Source: Pyxidicoccus caerfyrddinensis
GTDB taxonomy: Bacteria > Myxococcota > Myxococcia > Myxococcales > Myxococcaceae
Assembly: GCF_010894405.1 (NCBI RefSeq)
Contig: NZ_JAAIYA010000019.1
Coordinates: 62,001-126,000 of the forward strand
Length of the DNA: 64,000 bases
Direction of reading: 5' to 3'
Under the pieces are notes generated by a model. The model did no database searches and was not told the origin of the DNA. It saw nothing but the letters and a program-made list of their open reading frames with translations. This document shows positions 61,523 through 64,000 of this stretch, one piece after another. How positions within the stretch are numbered: the first letter of the stretch is position 1; every line of letters begins with the position of its first letter. The position numbers were made by a program, and so were the translations under genes.

Positions 61523-62440
61523 ATGCCTTCCAATCCGCTCATCGAAGCGGCCAAGCTGAGCCAGGACGACCTGGTCTCCGGCATCATCGCCAATATCGTC
61601 ACCGTCGACAGGTTCTACGGCCTCCTCCCCTTTGAGCCGGTGGAGGGGCCTGCTGCCGTCTACAATCGCGAGAATGTCCTCGGCGACGTGCAGATGCTCG
61701 GCGTCGGCGGCACCATCACCGCGAAGGCGCCCACCACCTTCACCCAGGTGACGAGCGCGCTGAAGCGCATCGTCGGCGACGCCGAGGTGGACAACTTCGT
61801 CGAGGCGACGCACTCGGACACGACGGACCAGCTCGCCGTCCAGGTGGCCGGCAAGGCCAAGGCGGTGGGCCGCAAGTACGCCAACCTCCTCCTCAACGGG
61901 ACGGGCGCCAATGAGGAGTTCGAGGGACTGCTGACGCTGGCCAGTGCCGGCCAGACGCTCATCGCCGGGGCCAACGGGGCGACGCTCTCCTTCGAGCTGC
62001 TGGACGAGTTGCTCGACAGGGTGACGGCGAAGGACGGGAAGGTGGACTTCCTGATGATGCACGGGCGCACCATCCGCTCGCTGAAGGCGCTCCTGCGGGC
62101 GCAGGGTGGCGCCGGCATCGTCGAGACGCTGGAGCTGCCGAGCGGCGAGGAGGTGCTGGAGTACGAGGGCGTGCCCGTCTTCCGCAACGACTGGATGCCG
62201 ACGAACCAGACGCAGGGCACGTCCACCAACTGCACCAGCATCATCGCCGGGTGCCTGGACGACGGGAGCCAGCGGGTGGGCATTGCCGGGCTGCACGCGA
62301 AGAAGGCGATGGGGATTCAGGTGAAGGACATCGGCGAGTCGGAGACGAAGGACGAGTCGATTACGCGCGTGAAGTTCTACTGCGGCCTCGCGGTGTACAG
62401 CGACCTCGCCCTCGCGGTGGCCCAGGGCGTGAAGAACTAG
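61523..62440 (+). CDS. Major capsid protein
   Basis: The 305-residue protein starts at ATG 61523 with GAGGAGG upstream, a strong site fitting high expression. HK97-type capsid sequence: VDRFYGLLPFEPVEG, ENVLGDVQMLGVGGTITAK, KRIVGDAEVDNFVEATHSDT, LLLNGTGANEEFEGL, KVDFLMMHGRTIRSLKALL, LEYEGVPVFRNDWMP, YCGLAVYSDLALA. No N-terminal protease or delta domain is present, in keeping with a separate scaffold gene. Confidence 0.9.
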   Translation: MPSNPLIEAAKLSQDDLVSGIIANIVTVDRFYGLLPFEPVEGPAAVYNRENVLGDVQMLGVGGTITAKAPTTFTQVTSALKRIVGDAEVDNFVEATHSDTTDQLAVQVAGKAKAVGRKYANLLLNGTGANEEFEGLLTLASAGQTLIAGANGATLSFELLDELLDRVTAKDGKVDFLMMHGRTIRSLKALLRAQGGAGIVETLELPSGEEVLEYEGVPVFRNDWMPTNQTQGTSTNCTSIIAGCLDDGSQRVGIAGLHAKKAMGIQVKDIGESETKDESITRVKFYCGLAVYSDLALAVAQGVKN

Positions 62441-62520
62441 CCCGGCCGCAACCACGCCGGGGCGGCAGCCAGGTGCGGGACGAGTCCGCCCTGGCGAGTC
62501 CCCCGCGCAGTCCAACCACG

Positions 62521-62540
62521 CGCCCAGCGGGTGCTGGGCG
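62521..62540. terminator. Hairpin after the capsid gene
   Basis: CGCCCAGC / GCTGGGCG form an 8-bp perfect stem with a GGGT loop in the 120-base gap after the capsid stop. It could reduce readthrough and so set a high capsid:downstream ratio. Confidence 0.5.
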
Positions 62541-62560
62541 CCTTCCATGTGGAGCATGAC

Positions 62561-63076
62561 GTGACTTCAACGACTGGAAACCGACGCGCCGTGGACGTGG
62601 TGCTGGTGGGCCCCCGAGAGGGGCAGACGTGCACTCTCGCGGGCTTCGACTTCAAGGACGGAGTGGCACAGGTGCCGACGAATGCGGCCTCAGCCATTCA
62701 CGTCCTCGGTAAGTACCACTCGGCGTACCCGCGGGACTCGCGGGAGTACGAGGAGGCCCAGGCACGCTGGGCGCGCACCCGGGCCGTGGGCGCCTCCGGG
62801 ATGACGGGTGCCGCCCCCTCTGCGCCGGCCACCAGCGCGGACGGGGCGAAGGCCCAGGCCGTGGAGGAAGAGCGAGCGGCCGCCGAGGCGGAGATGGCAC
62901 GCCTCCGGGCCGAGCTGCGCGCTGCCCGGGAGGCGCAGCGCACGGCGGAGGCGAAGCTCGCCGAGTCCGCCAAGGCGCAGGAGGGGAAGCCGGCCGGGAC
63001 GCCGCCCGCGCCCCAGGAGGAGGCGCCGAAGGGGGAGAAGGGCGGTAGGGCCAAGGCCAAGGCGCACGGCGAGTAG
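62561..63076 (+). CDS. Phage structural protein with long coiled coil
   Basis: The 171-residue protein starts at GTG 62561 with GGAG seven bases upstream (GTG 62531 also in frame). A short folded N-terminus (VDVVLVGPREGQTCTLAGFDFKDGVAQV) leads to a coiled coil (EEERAAAEAEMARLRAELRAAREAQRTAEAKLAE) and a basic Pro/Gly tail. Place after capsid suggests a head-decoration or head-tail part; the family is not recognised. Confidence 0.68.
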   Translation: MTSTTGNRRAVDVVLVGPREGQTCTLAGFDFKDGVAQVPTNAASAIHVLGKYHSAYPRDSREYEEAQARWARTRAVGASGMTGAAPSAPATSADGAKAQAVEEERAAAEAEMARLRAELRAAREAQRTAEAKLAESAKAQEGKPAGTPPAPQEEAPKGEKGGRAKAKAHGE

Positions 63077-63104
63077 CACGCGCACTCCACCGGAGGACAC
63101 CCTC

Positions 63105-63596
63105 ATGCCTCTCGACGCAACCCCGGGCGGCCCGGCCGCGGACTCGTACTGCACCGTGGCGGAGGCCGACGCCTACCACTCGTCGCGCGGGCACAACACC
63201 GCGTGGCGCACCACCGACGTCGCCGCGAAGGAGCAGCACCTGAAGTGGGCGACGCGTCTCCTCGACGCCCACTTCACCTACGTGGGGGCCCGGGCGAGCG
63301 CGGAGCAGGCGCTGGCCTGGCCCCGGCGTGGCGTGGTGCTGGACGGCTGCCCCGTCTCCTCCGCCAGCGTGCCCCTGCAGCTGAAGGGCGCGGCGGCCGA
63401 GTTCGCCTTCCGCCTCCTCCAGGAGGACTGGACGGCGGGCCTCGGCCCCGTGGTGGACGAGGGCGTCCAGGTGGGGCCGCTGCGGACGTCTCCGGAGAGG
63501 CACGTGCCCATTCCGGCCCAGGTGGCGACGCTGGTGCGCCGGCTGGTGCAGGGCGGCACGGCCGGCCTCGGCAGCGTAGAGGTACAGCGCGGATGA
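63105..63596 (+). CDS. Head-completion protein (DnaT_2-like)
   Basis: The 163-residue protein has CGGAGGACA before ATG 63105. It matches the phage family labelled DnaT-like: DSYCTVAEADAYHSSRGHNTAWRTTDVAAKEQHLKWATRLLDAHF, YVGARASAEQALAWPRRGVVLDG, VPLQLKGAAAEFAFRLL. In this position it acts as a head-tail connector rather than in DNA replication. Confidence 0.85.
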   Translation: MPLDATPGGPAADSYCTVAEADAYHSSRGHNTAWRTTDVAAKEQHLKWATRLLDAHFTYVGARASAEQALAWPRRGVVLDGCPVSSASVPLQLKGAAAEFAFRLLQEDWTAGLGPVVDEGVQVGPLRTSPERHVPIPAQVATLVRRLVQGGTAGLGSVEVQRG

Positions 63597-63973
63597 GCGC
63601 CCAGGCGGACAGACTGGCCCGCAAGGCCCTCGAGCTGCTGAAGCGCTACGGCGAGGAGGCCTCCCTCACGCGCCACGTGGTGGGCACCTACAACCCCGCC
63701 GAGTCCGCGCCCTCGGCGAGCACCACCTCGCACTCGGTGCAGGTGCTGGTGCAGGCCGACAGCGGGCAGGACGGGGACGCCCTGGCCAAGGGCGCGGCGG
63801 TGCAGGTGGGCCTGCGCAAGCTGCTGGTGGCCGCCAGCGGGCTGGCGGTGGTGCCGGCCCCGGGCGACGAGGTGGGGCCGCTGGAGGGGCGCACCTGGCG
63901 GGTGCTGAGGACGGAGCCGCCGGTGCAACTGCAGGGCACGCCCGTCCTCTACGTGCTTCGGGTGGCCTCATGA
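63593..63973 (+). CDS. Head-tail connector / neck protein
   Basis: The 126-residue protein starts at ATG overlapping the previous stop. It has an N-terminal helix (ADRLARKALELLKRYGEEASL) and then a beta-sandwich-like part (LAVVPAPGDEVGPLEGRTWRVLRTEPP, VLYVLRVAS) typical of phage head-closure or stopper proteins. The exact family is not certain. Confidence 0.72.
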   Translation: MSAQADRLARKALELLKRYGEEASLTRHVVGTYNPAESAPSASTTSHSVQVLVQADSGQDGDALAKGAAVQVGLRKLLVAASGLAVVPAPGDEVGPLEGRTWRVLRTEPPVQLQGTPVLYVLRVAS

Positions 63974-64000
63974 CTCTCAAGCAGACGGACTCCCGCGTGC
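63970..64000 (+). CDS. Next phage structural gene (partial)
   Basis: An ATG at 63970 overlaps the previous stop (ATGA). Ten codons (MTLKQTDSRV) are visible before the window ends. By position it is probably a head-tail or tail component. Confidence 0.5.
   Translation, partial: MTLKQTDSRV

Noticed and set aside
1-64000. CRISPR arrays, rRNA and tRNA genes, insertion sequences
   Set aside because: No regular spaced repeats, no tRNA-like cloverleaf next to the prophage edge, and no transposase or IS ends were found by reading; small RNAs cannot be excluded.

Overview
The window reads as chromosomal DNA of a myxobacterium, most likely Myxococcaceae (Myxococcus/Corallococcus/Pyxidicoccus type). 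The reasons are very high G+C with G/C-ending codons, dense two-component signalling, a PilZ protein, many secreted lipoproteins and hydrolases, a bacterial P450 and an sce7726-family gene. The species call is inference; no rRNA or tRNA gene was seen.

Region 1 (1-40.23 kb) is host chromosome. It opens with the end of a probable sensor kinase and an ActR/RegA-type regulator. Next come a haem-motif lipoprotein with a small cytochrome-B-like membrane protein, a DNRLRE/DUF3616 lipoprotein, an M28 aminopeptidase, a Cache/PAS histidine kinase, a PilZ protein, a GMC oxidoreductase, an OmpA-like protein and dGTPase. Two neighbouring spermidine-synthase-fold proteins follow (one fused to a membrane domain), then a bestrophin, a YkgJ protein, a LytS/LytTR-type two-component pair and a degenerate metallo-beta-lactamase-fold protein. 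From 22 to 32 kb lies a run of secreted or lipid-anchored proteins (unknowns, an alpha/beta hydrolase, a neprosin-like protease, an M43 metalloprotease), mixed with an APC permease, a sulfotransferase and an HMCES/YedK protein. From 32 to 40 kb are a divergent nucleoside hydrolase, an AraC regulator opposite a P450, a thiaminase I-like lipoprotein of lower G+C, an Hsp70 homologue, a small lipoprotein and an AzlCD exporter pair.

Region 2 (about 40.3 kb to the end) is the left part of a prophage that continues beyond the window. Its left edge seems to lie against the 3' end of a minus-strand host gene encoding a helix-turn-helix tail. From 40.65 to 50.62 kb there is an unbroken rightward series of stop/start-overlapping genes: PP2C phosphatase, sigma-like protein, LexA-type winged helix, DUF5131, two ASCH-domain proteins, DUF1643 and a 703-residue cytosine-C5 methyltransferase with tandem motif-IX-like repeats. 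The series ends in a gene carrying a cluster of GTCCCC/GGGGAC palindromes. A minus-strand, G+C-poor membrane/coiled-coil gene (50.61-51.92 kb) interrupts the phage order and looks like a moron. DNA-metabolism genes (sce7726-type nuclease fold, RusA-like resolvase) follow.

The head module then runs in classical order: small terminase, large terminase, DUF4055-type portal, Mu gpF/SPP1 gp7-like head protein, scaffold-like coiled coil, major capsid, DnaT_2-like and other head-completion proteins. No integrase, lysis or tail gene is visible, so those presumably lie to the right. The strongest leads for new biology are the repeat-bearing methyltransferase with its base-handling neighbours, the coiled-coil moron, the palindrome cluster and the phage PP2C phosphatase.
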